A stretch of DNA of 64,000 bases from Argopecten irradians (GCF_041381155.1 NC_091146.1:32785328-32849327); one strand, 5' to 3'. Positions 22,747-37,700 are shown, numbered from the stretch's first letter. Translations and numbers: made by a program. Notes: generated from the sequence alone by a model not told the origin.

Positions 22747-25700
22747 GTGCGTTTGTATATCGGTGTAGGAAGTTATTTGTGTGCCACATGCTTTTGTGAT
22801 GTTGCAATAGTCTGTTTTGTTACTAGTGTCATAACTCATAATTAATCTTACAAATTAATCATTAAATGTCCGTCTGCATGATAGAAATATATTTCTATCA
22901 ATTTTCAGTTGAAATGGTGGCAATAATTACATATATAATGTACTGTACATAAATGCGTATTACATTGTGTAACTAGCCCACATTTCAATTATATAGATCG
23001 TATCGTATAGATTAGCTGAATAGTCTATATTCATAGAAATCACTGGCGTGTCAATAACAGAGAACATTCACTTTCCCGTGGTCTTCAAATAAGACATTCT
23101 TACTCAAATAGGGACAGAAAACCATGATCGTATAAAATAACTTTTTGACACATTTTCATAAAATTTGAATAACTGCAGTCTAGCTGTGACGTTTTTCACT
23201 GCTAGTCATTTGAACCCCAAAATTTTACTAGTCAGATTATTCAGTCATTAGTCTAAATTACATATACAGCCGTTTTACTTCACCAATTCAGTCATGATCA
23301 GTTTACATTTTCATAAAATTTGAATAACTGCAGTCTAGCTGTGACGTTAATTTTTTTCGCTGCTAGTCATTTGAACCCCAAAATTTTACTAGTCAGACTA
23401 TTCAGTCATTAGTCTAAATTACATATACATCCGTTTTACTTCACCAATTCAGTCATGATCAGTTTACGATTTTTTATCCAAATTACAGCCTGGATGCATT
23501 TATGAATGTAAATCTCAAAAATTGTTGTACAATGGAAATATAGCATATGCCAATTTTTATCAGGTTGTTAGCCACTAGTCCAATTGTACTAGTTTATAAC
23601 AAATTGGCACTAGCCCGACCATAAAAATTACTAGTCATGGGCATCGGACTAGTGCTTAAAGTTATGGACTGTAACTGCCTCAAGCTTTGGTAAAGATTAA
23701 ACTTAGGACCTATAGCTAGCCCTGACTAAATTGTCCTATACTCAGTCGAGCTAAAGAGAAATTCTCTAGTCTAAAGGTGTATTGCCAGTGTAATGGTTCG
23801 GAGTTTCAGGATTGCATAGAGAGTTAAGGTCACTCCTTTCCTCTTCAAATAAGACAGTCGTCACACTTAGAACTGGAAACAATGACCTTCAGTTATGAAT
23901 ATAATTAGGACATTGTGATTAAGGTACATGTGGACATTTGTAGCCACTAACTTCCCTAATCAGATTAAAACACAATCCAAATACATTTAAATTGAAGTAC
24001 AACAAGTTCCCATGTTTTATGAGGCTAATCTAGAGGAGTCCTGACCTCAAGATCATGAAACAATCTTATATTAAGTCTAAAAGTAGAAACAATCTTAAGT
24101 TTAGACAGGTTTAGCCAATAAAAAATGGTGTTACAAAGTGCAACGTCATATTTGATTGGCTGAGTCTAAATTTAAGTCAGAAGATTGTGTCTTATGAATG
24201 ATTATCGTTTTCCCTAACCTTCATTACGGAATTTAGACTTGTTTGTCTGGGGTGTCAACCCTTGACCATCCTCTTGTTGACCTGAGCACCATAATAAATA
24301 AAAAGGTGTATTGATAATAAAAGTATACATATTGTTAATACAATAAAACAATACACAATACATAATTATGGTATTGTGGTCAGAGCTATTTTTCAAAATT
24401 TAATATGCCATTAAGTTTTGAATATAGTGAAAATGTTCAGATTAAAGGAAAGGTATGACCTTGTGGAAATGTAGCCAAATCTTCAATTAGTTTTTTATCA
24501 TCAACATCTTTGTCTTTAATGTTTAATATTTTTAAAAGAAAGTTTTATTTAATCTTGTATTGTTGATAGATTGATGAATTGCCTGAAGGAGCAGTGAAGC
24601 CACCCAAGGGGAAATTTCCAATTTTCTTCTACGGAACACATGAAACGTGAGTTCTGCTATCAACTTTTAACAGCTTAGATCCTTATATCAGGACTTTTAT
24701 TATCTTTCAGAAAACTTTGTATAAACTAGAGTCAATTTTAGGGGTACTTTTTATGCAAAAAATGATAAGTCTCAAATGTAATTAAAAAATCCTCTTCTAA
24801 AGCAATACGAGTCTAATAAAAATTAGAATTGTAATTCTGCTCCACTACGATACTCTACATTACACTCCAATACCAGATCTAACAACTCCTCAGCATGACC
24901 CCTGAATTGGAACATCTCGGGAGATACTGTTAGTCGTTTATACTTCTGAATGAATCAACCATGCTGAAGATTCTGTATGCGAGCCGCTGATTGGCTAACC
25001 AACTGACCCCAAACAAGGAGTTGTTCGATCTTATATTGGAGCATAATATACCCTAATAGTAGTGGAGCAAAATTTCAAGTATAATTTTAATGAGATTGAA
25101 AGCAGTATTTGGGGAAATCTCTTACACTTTTGCATGCATTTTTAATCAGTGAGATATATTGCATGAGTTTAAGCATATGGTTTATTTCAATATTAATGTT
25201 GCAGGGCTTTCTTGGCACCAAAGGATGTGTTTCCATATGAGGAAAACAAAGAGAAGTACGCAGTATTAAAGAAAATCAAAGGATTCAACGAAGGTTTATG
25301 GGAGATCACTAATAACCCCAATGTCAAGTTCCAGGGAGCTGTGAGTTTTATCTTCTAAGTGCTGTATTCTCCGTCTGCTTATACCAGTTGAAAGTCTCAG
25401 ACACTCTTATTATTCCTAGCTACCATACATTTGTTTTTGTAACTGAACATTGGTTGAAATGACTGTAAAAATGAAAATCTGTATAAAAAGAAATTTACAA
25501 ACTTTGCAATCAATTTGTCTCCTGGAATATGGGGCTTTTGAGATCACAAAAAGACGTGGATATAGTACAATTTACTGTCCGTTAGCCCCACCTTCTGGTG
25601 TTTATGACGTCACCAAACTCATGTCAAATGATGACGCCATAATCACCAGATGATGGGACTAATCAACGGTAAATTGTACTTTACCCACGTTGTTTTGGAA

Positions 25701-28700
25701 TCTCGAAACCCCTTATTTATCACTGCGCCAGAACATGACTGCTAATGAGATTAATAAAAAAAAAATTACCTGTGAGGGCGAGACAAGGAAATTTCAAATC
25801 TTCCTACTAAACTAAAGCAAGTTACGAAAGTTATTGTAGCATTGTTATTAGACCAGTAATTAATTGATGATCAGTGACATTTATTTGATGGATTTTGGGG
25901 TGTTTTCATGACTGTTTCCCAAAAGTTTTAATTTATTATTGGTTTATATATACAGCAAAGTTCTGACTCGGCTGAGGAGGAGCCTGAAGAGGAACAAGTC
26001 GAGGAAGAACCCGAAGAGGAGGAGGAAGAAGAGGAAGAGGTGAAACCTAAGGGCAAAAAGGTAAATTGTCTGATAAGTGTTAAATACTGGGGTGAAATGG
26101 TAAATTGTCTGGAAAGTGGTAAATACTGGGTGAAAATACTGGGGTAAAAAGGTACATAGTCTGGAAAGAAGTAAATACTGGGTGAAAAGGTAAAATGTCC
26201 GGATAGTGGAAAATACTGGGGTAAAAAGGTACATTATCCGGTTAGTAGAAAATACTGGGGTAAAAAGGTGAATTGTCTGGATAGTGGTAAATACTGGATA
26301 AAAAGGTAAATTGTCTAGATAGTGGTAAATACATGGGTAAAAAGGTATATTGTCTGGAAAGAAGTAAATACTGGGTGAAAAGGTAAAATGTCCGGATAGA
26401 GGAAAATACTGGGTAAAAAGGTACATTATCCGGTTAGTAGGAAATACTGTGGTAAAAAGGTGAATTGTCTGGATAGTGGTAAATGCTCAAGCAAAAAGGT
26501 AAATAGTCTGGATAGCGATCAATACTCGGGTAAAAAGGTAAAATTGTCTGGACAGTGGTAAATACTGAGGTAAAAAGGTACAGTATATTTACATATTAAT
26601 GAAAGTGTAATCGTACTACAGTTTACATTTATCAGTTTAAATAACAAAGAAGTGGAGACACGATCATGACTGAAACATATGTTACCTACTTGATATTATT
26701 GAGTATTACTCGGTGACAGTGACGCCTTGTTAATGTTTGATATTTCACACACAGAAACAACCTGCCAAAGCCAAGGGACCACAGAAAAGGAAGAAGGCTA
26801 CTACTGGGGTAAGTGATCAGAGACCACTGTATAGATGTTAAATTCTGCATGTGTAAAATTTCAATATTTATTATTTGGAACTTATTTGCAGGGGGTTTTC
26901 ATTTCAAAAACATGTTACTGCCATTAATATGCAAATGAATTTGGCATCTGCATCTTATTTTACAATAAAATTTGTAGAAATGAAAACCCCTGCAAATAAG
27001 TTCCAAGCAATCAATCACGAAATTTTACACCCGCAGAAATTCCAGATGGTTTATTTTCGTGAATTGTCTTTGTAACTTTATAAGCGTTATTTAGACGACG
27101 GGCAATCATATTTCAATCCATGATTTTGATGAATTTCATGAAGTATTAAACGTCACGGTTGTGTATCCATATGTGAACTTCGTGAAATAAAATCCCCCAC
27201 AAATATTACTTACTACACAGTACATTAGAATTAGATTAGAATGCTGTCCTCGCTGAGAATTTGATATTTTATGTGGTTCAGTTTTATTGCCTAGCTGGTA
27301 AGCGATATCAAACAAGTACGGTAAAATGCAAACACACGTTTAATAATGGTTTGCTTTGCTCCATTAGCAGAAATATGCACCAGTTGTAGCTCTTAAGACG
27401 ACACCATTTTCTGTCTTTTGAGCTACAATATTGCAGCTAGGTACTTGCCAAATACTGACTGCTGGTCGGTGGTTTTCCTCCAGGTACTCTGGCTCTCCTC
27501 CGCCAATAAAGCGGGTACAGGACTCTGTCTGTTAATAGGACGTTAAACTAATAAAACCCAAAACACAACCCTTTGTTGATAAGGATTGAAAATCTGTGAA
27601 ATATCATCAATATGATGATTTAATTCTTACAGGGAAAGCCTGCCAAGAGAGCGAAGAAAGAAGCAGTGATAGAGGAGGAGGAAGAAGGAGCAGAGGAAGA
27701 ACCAGAGGAGGATGAAGACTTCGATGAAATTGAGTCACCTCCTTCTGATAATTCTGATGACGAGGTTTGTATTTATATAAAGACGGTGAAACAAGCAGCA
27801 AAACAACAAAATTAAAACAGATTTACACAGAGAATCTTCATTGTTTGGTGTTTTATCTTTTTCGTAGGTGATAAACACAGAAGTTCTATGTTAAAATTGT
27901 TATTTATAAACTTTAAAAAAAATTAACCACAATTGTGATAATCACATTGAATGAGTAAAAAAGTACAGCACAGCTTTGCTGCATAAATCGTAATTTTGGT
28001 TTGGGGACTTTGACAAACAAGGCTTCTTTTGTTTTATATAGGACTTTGACTTAGAAGAGAAGAAACCTAAGGGCCGTGGCCGTCCGAAGGGTTCAGCTAA
28101 ATCCAAGGGAGGCAAATCAAAGAAAGCTGATGAGTCATCTGGCGATGACAGCGAAGATGACGAAAACGAAGAGAAAGATGAGAAGGAGGAGGAGGAGGAT
28201 GAAGACGTTGAAGAAAAACCAAAGAAATCCAAAAAACCTGCTCCAGTGAGGAGACAGAGCAGAGGAGGCGGGTCCACAAGTAAAAGAGGAGGTAGGGTCA
28301 AAGGTCACTTCACCAGTAGGGTCAAAGGTCACTGTACCAGTAGGGTTAAAGGTCACTGTACCAGTAGGGTCAAAGGTCACTGTACCAGTGGGGTCAAAGG
28401 TCACTGTACTCAGTGGGAAAAGTTACATTACCATAGATTTTTTTAAAAAGGTTATTATAAAAATAATAAGAATGATAATTGTTTCCACAGTAGCCATGTG
28501 GTCAAGAAATCAAAATGTATTACTATAAGCCCTCCATCTCTGGGTTGCCAGTTTGAATCCCAGGTAGGCCATTTGCTAGTTGCTGATTGCTGGTCGGGGT
28601 TTTTTCTCCAAATAAACAGGACTTCCTCCGCTGTCTAAATGCGTCATGTCCTTAAATGACCCTGACTGATCATAGGACGTTGAATTAATCAAACCAATTT

Positions 28701-31700
28701 ACATAAAGCAAATAACTTGGTACTGAAATAGAAAGATTTCTGTGTTTGAATCTGATTTTGACAGCTTTACTCCACATAGTCTTTTTGGCTATTTGGGGCA
28801 ACAAAAATAAAGTTGCGAAGAGGCAATTCAATGTGTTCATTTCCATATACATATATATGTGTGCTTCATATCAACACATGTTAACTGCTGTTATTTGTCG
28901 TCAGATATTATTGAGGTTAAGACTCCATATTATCATGAATTATTTTTATTATTGTTTATTGAAGGACGTGCATCTACAGGGGCTGGAAGAAAGAAGGCAG
29001 AAAAAGTAGAGAAAATTGTATCCAGTGATAGCTCCGTCAGTGACAGGTGAGGTTGTCGTCTATAAACACATTTAGCCCTTTACCTGTTCAAAGTCTTTTC
29101 TTTACTGAGGACGTCTGTCCTGGCAAATCACAATATTGTTACAACCATGTTGATTGATCAATATTGATGGTAATGTTGTTTGTTAATTTGTTATAGTGAA
29201 TGTTTGAATAGTTGATGTATAATAGAGAAATATATAGCGGCGATATTGATTGGACAATTACGTAAGCAATAATGATGTTGATTGGTTGATATGTTACAGT
29301 GATGATGATTGGTCAGTATTTACATTTTGAAAGCAATAATGATGTTAATTGGTTGATATGTTTTAGTAATGGCGATTGGTTTAATGGTTGTTAGAGAAAT
29401 CTGTAACAGTGATGTTGATTGGTCGGTATTTGCATTGATGTGAGTAATAATGATGTTGATTGGTTACTCTGTTACAGTGATGATTCTGACGATGGTGTGA
29501 GTAGTTGGAAGAAAAAAGATGCAGAAAGGAAAAAGGCGATGGAACAAAAGATAAAGGATGCAGAGGAGAAGTAAGTTACAAGGCTAAGGCGAAATATGTG
29601 TTTCCGATACCCCTACCTACCCTAGTTTTTACCTCAGAACCTAGTTATTTTATCTCAACCTTTCAAAATAAAGTTGTGTTCAAAGCAGTTGTTACACTTG
29701 TTAAGTACCAAGATGAAGTTGAATTACTATAGAGGAATAAAAAGACTTCTAGCTAGCCTGAATCCCGAAATATATTATATACTCGTTAATGATGAAATAG
29801 TAGCCTACCCCCGTAAAAACCTTTCAACCTAACCTATTTGTGTAACTAGAAACATTCAGATAATTATTTTGGCCTAATGGAAAGATAAGAGCTCAATTGT
29901 GATTCTTAACATATTTTATTTACATCCTTTATAGAAGTCCTATCTCTGTAAAACCTTTACCCCTGTCTGGGAGATTTTATAGGACTATTTCAGTAAATAA
30001 TCTTCACAGCTTAAGGGTTCAAGATTTCGTAACGCTATTTCAGGAAAATAATCTATCCCACCTAGCACTAGGTCGTTTTGGCTCACTATCTCAAGTGGTA
30101 TGTTTTGGGGTTTTAAGAAATCACTAAAATAATTGGATTTTCACATGAGTGGCTATGTAATATGTTTATCAAACAAGTTCAGTAATTGATATGCTATGTG
30201 ATAAATTATTAAACAAGTTCGATAAATTTCATATAACATAGTCACGAGTGTAAGATTCTATTTTTCACATAACTTTTATTAATAGAAATATAAGTGAAAA
30301 CTTTTAATTTTGTCTTTGTATAAAGAAGAAATCTGGCTCAGAAATGACGTTTCCATCTACTGAGACAATCATGCGACATCATTTATAAATTATGACATCA
30401 AAAGTACATGTGATGTTATAATTGTGTTATTTAATGTGACATACAATATTTATGACATAGCCGTATAACATGGCTGGTAAATGTCATATACTGTAATTGT
30501 AAGTGTGTACATACATTCTCGATACTCTTTGAGTATTAAATTGTATGATGTTTATATCTTCGTGTAGTTTCGTAGGTTGTTGTGGTGTGTGTAGATGTAG
30601 AACTTTAACGCAGATTCAGTGGATGGTATGATACGTTTTATTGGAGTCTTAGGAATCGACTCTGTACAGAGATTATTGGCGAGTTAATATAGCAGTACAT
30701 CGGGATAACATATGTCAATATTTGGGTATGAAAGCCAATACCTGGAACAGTTGACCCAACGTAGATGCTGTATTACATAGGGAAACATGTTTACTCATTA
30801 GACTTATCATGTAACATAATTAATAACATGGCTATGTAATTAGTAGCAATACAATGACCCTAACAGAAGTTGGTTTCCAATAGACTTTACATGTACGTAC
30901 ATATACTATTGTAAATATGAAACACATGTGCTTGACCTACACAGCGTAACATACTTGAAAGATATATGTAGATAATTATATATTAGTTCAACTTTCAAAC
31001 TCTAAAATTCTTATCATTTATATATATTATACCACAATTGTTCCAGTTATGTGATAAATAAATATCCTTTACAGGAGATTGAAAGAGGAGGCAGAAAGAA
31101 TCAAGAAAATTCACGAGGAGGTGGAGAAGGAAAGAGAAGAACGTGGAGAAGAAGAAGAGGAAGAAAAGCCAAAGAAAGTGTCGCCAAAACGACCTGCCAA
31201 ACCCGCCGTGAAACGAAGGAGTAAGAAAGACGACGAGGCGGAGGTAAGGTTTCTAGAGGTAAAATTTGTACGAGAAAATTATTACGTAAAAACGATTTAA
31301 TAGTTTTCTGCTCTCAACATTAAAGCTTTTAAGTAGTGAAACAATATTGATAATGAATTTCTCAAATCTTTATTTTTAAACTTATGATTATTTGATTTGA
31401 TAATATTCTGTATGGGTATACGCCAAGTTTCTGCAGACTAAAATGTAGATAAAGATTTGAAACTTTGAAAATTTGAAATGGATCTAACAATTTTGTTAGT
31501 TATTGTTCTTATGTCAATGATTTTCTGAATATTTCGTTGGTGTTCAGAATTCACAGATTTTAGTGAAACTGTGAATATGGCGAAAATAAATCACTCACAA
31601 AATGTAACTGCTATACAGTACGACATGTTTTGTTTCTCTGATGAACAGGATAGTAAAAAAGAGAAAAAGAAAGGAAAGACAAAAAAGAAAAAAAAAATTG

Positions 31701-34700
31701 AGGATTCTGATGACGATGATGATAAGGAAAGTGATAAAGAAGAGAAAGATGTGAAGAAAGAAGTTTCAGAGGATGAAGAGGAAAATAATGTTGTTGTGGA
31801 GGAAAAAGAGAATTCCGATGGCGAGGAGGAAAAAATGGAGGAAGATGAAAAGGAGGAAAAGACGGAGGTGAAGGAAGAAGAGGATGTTGAGGAAAAGACA
31901 GTGGTAGAACAAAGTGATAGAGAGAAGGAAAGTGAGGAGAAAAATAAAACTGAAAGTGACAGTGAGGAAAAACCAGTGAAATCGGAAAAAAGTTCAAAAG
32001 GGTCCAAGTCATCCGATTCTAAATCTAGGGATAAAGCACCATCCAGAGAGAAATCACAACCCAAGGAGAGATCAAAAGAGGTAATGCCAGACAAAGAATG
32101 GTGTGTTTTATCACATATTCCTTAAATTCATGTAATATTATACAACGATCGACCTATTTTCAGGTGGATTATCAACCCAAGTAAGTGATATAAACACAGC
32201 CGTAGGCTTTTTATAAGTCATATAATAATTTTGCATAATGCGTCGATATTGTAATATAACTAAATTTGAGTGCTTCCATTAGTTCGAAATTAATTTTACC
32301 ATTATTAGCTCGAAATTAATTTTACCATTATGACTTGACATCAGTGATGCAATGAATTGAAGTTCGGATTTCAGGATATTTCAACAAAATGGCTGATTTT
32401 TGCAACATGTTTTGACTTTAACGTTCTTTTTTATTTCAAGTTTGAATTCTACGACAAAGTTATGACGTTCATCAGCCCTTTGTATATATATTAGTTACCT
32501 CTCTTGTTGGTATAGGTATCCATTGTGATGTCATTATTTTGTAAAACAAACTTCATATTATTTTCTTTGAAAAGTTTTGCATTACGTTTGCAAACACATG
32601 ATGTCACAATCAATACCTACTTGCAGGGGCAGATAACTCTATAATATACAAATATAGAATATGAAAAGACTAAAGAATGATAGAATAAATAAGACTACAT
32701 GAACTTAATTGGGTAGATGACTTTTACCTCATCATAGGGAAAATAATTGATGGATTAGGGAATTATTGAGAATTCAGTCAAAATTTGAAGGAATTGTCGT
32801 TGGAAATTTGATCCATAATCGGTCCCTAAGAGCCCCTAGAATTACCTAATACTTCATATGGCATGAAATATCACGACTAGCATTTATATTTGCAGGATGA
32901 AAGAAGACGGGAAGAAGAAAGAGAAGAAAAAGCTAAAGCCGAAAGGGAGGCAGAGAGAAGACGACGTATCGAGAAGGAGAAGGAACGCGTTAGGAAATTG
33001 TAAGTTATGGTCATGAACCGATAGTTTAAAATTTGTCAGACTTTACCTTGAAAACACAGACATAAAACATTTGACTTAATTTTACAAAGGTCAAAACAGA
33101 TCTGATGCAAAAGATTTCAAAGTTATGCTAGTGTGGGCAGATGGTTGTTCATTTTAAAATAAATTGGACCAGTTTTTGCTATGACTAATTTTGATTTCTT
33201 TTCCAGTAAAGGAAAGGAAGAAGAGAAGGAGCGGAAAAAACGTGAAAAATATGAGCAAAAGAAAAAGGATAAAATCAACTGTAAGTTGGTATTCAAACAG
33301 AAAATGTTACATCATGTGTCATTATATAATACATGGTTTTTATCAAGGCAAGCTTTATACACTGCTGGTATTAAGGACCATATAGTGTGTAGTTTTCATG
33401 GGGAGGATATTTTTCAAGATATTGTGGGATATCAGTTTCCTTAGGAAAATTTGATTCACAAATAAATACATATATACAATATACGTTCTGATGGCAGAAT
33501 CATGAAAATTGGATTCATTAAAGATGCTCCATCGCCGACAGAGCATAAATGATACTCCTCATTTTAACAATAATTGGTGTTTAATCATGTATATATATGT
33601 CTAAGTAACACAAAAAATTAATATAAAATAATTTATTTTGCTTTTGGTGCATGCACAATCAGTACTTTATTCCATATAGGACATAGTGCTAGGGAATTTT
33701 TTCGAAATGTAATTAATTATTTTTAATATCTTTATCTTGAAGTAAAATTAGAAGCTCTAACTTTCCAATGGTGGTAATGGTGCAAAGTAAAAATACAAAA
33801 TCGCCTGATCCTGTTTTCGATAGAGAAAAAATACCATTTGTCAGCGGTGGAGCATCTTTAAAATTGGATTTAGAATTTTTTTTGTTTTAAGTCAAAATTA
33901 CACAATTTTTGACCCATGATAATTACTGTCTTTTCAATGCAATCTGTAATTCATTATTTTAAGAACAATTTTATAAATATTGTTTTCAGTCATTCAAACC
34001 AAGTCCATACTTGTAGCGATGGACAAGGAAATCAAAAAGTGTGTGCAGAAAGATTCTGTGGTAAGGTTTTATTTATCGGCTCAAGGGCTTTTCCGTCTTT
34101 GTATATTACAGAATTACCTCCCTTGTGAGTAGTTACCCATTGTGATGCATTAATATGTGAGCATAATTCACATTGTTTTCTTCAAAAAGTATGATGTTAC
34201 GCTTGCAAACACATGAGATCACAATCAATACCTATTCGCAAGGGCAGATAACTCTGTAATATTTAAATGCAAAATATATTGACATCTACAGCCTTTATCA
34301 TTCATAATTGCATAAACTCTCAAATTTTGTTGATTGTATGTTATTTTATGGAGGCTAATTACTGTGAATGTACTTATTGTAGCACAGTCAAATTTAACAA
34401 AAATGTGAAAAACTTAATTATGATTTATTAGGGTGGTTAGAAAGAAATACTGATCTGTCAAAATTTAGTGCTGTACAGGAATGATACAGCGCGAAAAGCT
34501 TGAAAATGGAATAAGTGATAATGAATATTTACAGTTATATATTAACCAGTTACTTTTGTACGTCTGTATATCCTCTAAACGGCCAAAATAAAAGTACCTC
34601 AGAAATAAGTGTGATGATAGCGTGAAAAACACTAAAATAAAATTAGTGCTACAGTGTGCTACCTGTCTAATTGATAAATCATGTAGTTGGGTATGATATG

Positions 34701-37700
34701 ATATCTGTGTCTGTATCTTCACTGAATGTTGCTTATTTTTCAGGATGTAGATAAATGTCTTGCCATCATGGACGATCTCAATAACCTACCCGTTAACCAA
34801 GTACTCCTGAAGAAAAATCCAGACATCATGAAAACCATTAAAATGGTAAAAAATGTCGAAATTTAATTATTCACTCACTTTTTTGTTTCAAGATTGAAAA
34901 ATACCTTAGCCTTATGCGTTCAACTTTGTACAACTCTTGTCTTGTTAAAAATATATTTATGCTACATCATTGCACCCATATTAACTCCATCACCCCTGAA
35001 AATTGATAATGAACTGTTCCAGGCTTTGAATCAAAAGAGTACAAATATAATTTTTGGGGTAAGCGAGATAATAATAAATAATATTAGACCCTGATATTAT
35101 GATGTTGAAATGATTTAACAAATTCTTGATCTTTAGGAGAAGAAAAAAAATATGATGATTATATTCTATGCACTAGCTTCACAGTTTACTGTTTTTAAAC
35201 CAGAAACTAGTTTTTGATAGTTTTAAATATTAATTTTTGAATTTGCTTTTTCTTTAGATCAGAAAATTTAAGGGTAGTGACAGAATACGGAAAAAGGCAG
35301 AACTTATTTATCATAAGTTCAAAGGCTTCTTCCTGGCTGGAGATGTTGAAATGGGAACTCCGGTAAGTATCGGACCATTTTATAGATACCTCATTTATAA
35401 AGTCATGAACGAAAAATATTGTATACACGAAATAACTTGGTCCAGGCGGAAACTGTAGGGCTCAGGAATATTATCTATATAATATTCAATATTATATAAT
35501 GTATTTATCAGGATTAATTCTTATCAAAGCTTGTAGTTCCTGAATTAACTGAATATTGGTGAATCACATTTTTTAACCAGGTCTGTTTTGTTGTCAGTAT
35601 AATGTGACCAGGTGAGGTGTGATGTTCTGTGTCTTGGGCAGCTTGATTCAGTGAGACAGCACTATAAAAATAACAAGAGTTCCACTATCACAAGGAGACA
35701 CAATACTAATTTACCGCAGCCTCCCATTCACACACACCAAACATAAAGGGGAGGCCATCCTTAACTGACTATAGCTGTTACTAGTACAGAACTGTTAACC
35801 AACTTTTATTTCCAGCTACCAAATTTTACGATTTTTATGTCATAACAAGTTGGTGGAATTAAATAATTGAATATCCCTATACCTACAAGAAAGGTATATA
35901 TACGATCGTGGAGATAAACTCGTATTTACGTCAATGAGACTAATTCATGTACCATGTGATACCTGATAACGTTTGTGTGGGACTGGTATCAGTATCCAGT
36001 AGTGATCATGATGGAACGTAAGTGTTTGTAATATTTCCACTGAAACTACATTAGAGCAGGATATCAAATTTTAACATCATTCCATCACCAAAAGAAACAA
36101 CAGTCTACCACAAACGTTATCAGGTATCACGTGGTACATGAATAAGTCCGTTTGTGAAAATCACATTTTTGCAAAATACGCAAAAGTAAAGGGCATGTGA
36201 AAAAAGAAATGGTTCAAGTATTTCATAGTGTCTGCTTATAAATCTGATGTAGTTTATATTCTGCAGGAAAGACAATTTTGTTTATTTATTCTGTATTTAA
36301 CTTATCACAGACAACGCCCAAAGATTCTGGACACAGGCGACACCATCATAAACAGGTGGAAGTGATGAAAGAACGTGAAAACAAGGAAAATGAAATCTCA
36401 CAACCTATAGGTATGACACTTTGGTAAATTACATATTCTGTCTTTGTATATTACAGAGTTGTCCCCCTTGTGAGTAGGTAGCTATTTTGACGTCAATACT
36501 TTGTGAGCGAAATTCACATAGTTTGCACACAAAAAATATGACGTAACGCACGCAAACACATGACGTCACAATCAATACCTACCGACAAGAGCAGATACCA
36601 CTGTATTATTCAAATACTATAAAGTCAAATAAAGTTTGGTGGGGATACTGGAATCAGCATGTTGATCCACCTGTCTTGTCTCTACAGAAAAAAATATTTC
36701 CAGACTACTCCTAAATTACTGGTTCAATTTTGATAAAACAATTTTTATTGGCCAAGTTTAGATATTTTTCTTAAGCTATAATTTTGGTTGCCATATGTCT
36801 CTTTGCATAAGTCTTGTAAAATGGCCTATAACCCGTTAGTTTTTGGATCAACTTTGTTAAAACAATTGTTATAACATGGATATCTGTAATTAATTTGACA
36901 TGTCATGTACTTCAATATCAGTTACCATGGAAACACAATGGAGAAACATTTGGTTGCTATGGTTTCAAATAAGGGGAAGGAGTATAACTAAGCCATTGGC
37001 TTACAGTGGCTAGGTTTTATACAAGCTTTCAAACCTTTTGAACAAGTTGGGTAATGAGTGGGGCACTTGTTGTGGATATGGATGCCGATTGATGGATACC
37101 GATTGGGAGGCAAGGTGACGAGATGAAGTGTTACTTTAAAGGAGTTCCAATCTCAACATGCTGTTAGCTTTTTAGGTCATCTGAGACAAAGTGAAAAAAT
37201 CTTCTTCTGAATTCTCAGATTTGATGGAACCACATACTCTTCATTGATTAAAAAGTCACATTTATAAAATCACTGACCGACTGCAAGGGTCTGATGGGCC
37301 AATATTTAGTTCTATATCTGTTAAGGCCCATGGGCCTCCTGTTAACTCTATGGATTAAGAATCATACTAGATCCTTCAAATAGATTGCAGTGTTACTAAA
37401 AATTTTGTTTTCTTGTTAATATAGATAACACTGATTCTCTTCCTGCTCTCCCGACCATGGTTCCTGTCGACGAGGACGACAAGATTAACGTGGAAGGAAA
37501 CGGCAACTCGGAACAGATAAACAATTCAGCTGATCTTAACAGCAGACTTAGTGATTACGGTGTAGGGGAGACAACTGAAAATGACTCTGTAGCACAATCT
37601 AATGACATTCAAAATAACAGCCATATACAGACAAACAATACTGTGGAAGAGCCGTCATTAGATGGTGGAGGGGGGCAAACAGATCGGCCTGCAATACAGG

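Noticed and set aside
28979..29046. Alternative exon 8 start at TCTACAG|GGGC
   Set aside because: In frame but preceded by a purine-rich stretch and a second AG; the acceptor at 28964 has the better pyrimidine tract. Kept only as a possible variant.
31591..32094. 167-codon minus-strand frame rich in Ser and Phe
   Set aside because: Antisense shadow of the Lys/Glu-rich exon 11; the composition is the complement of GAA/GAG/AAA codons.
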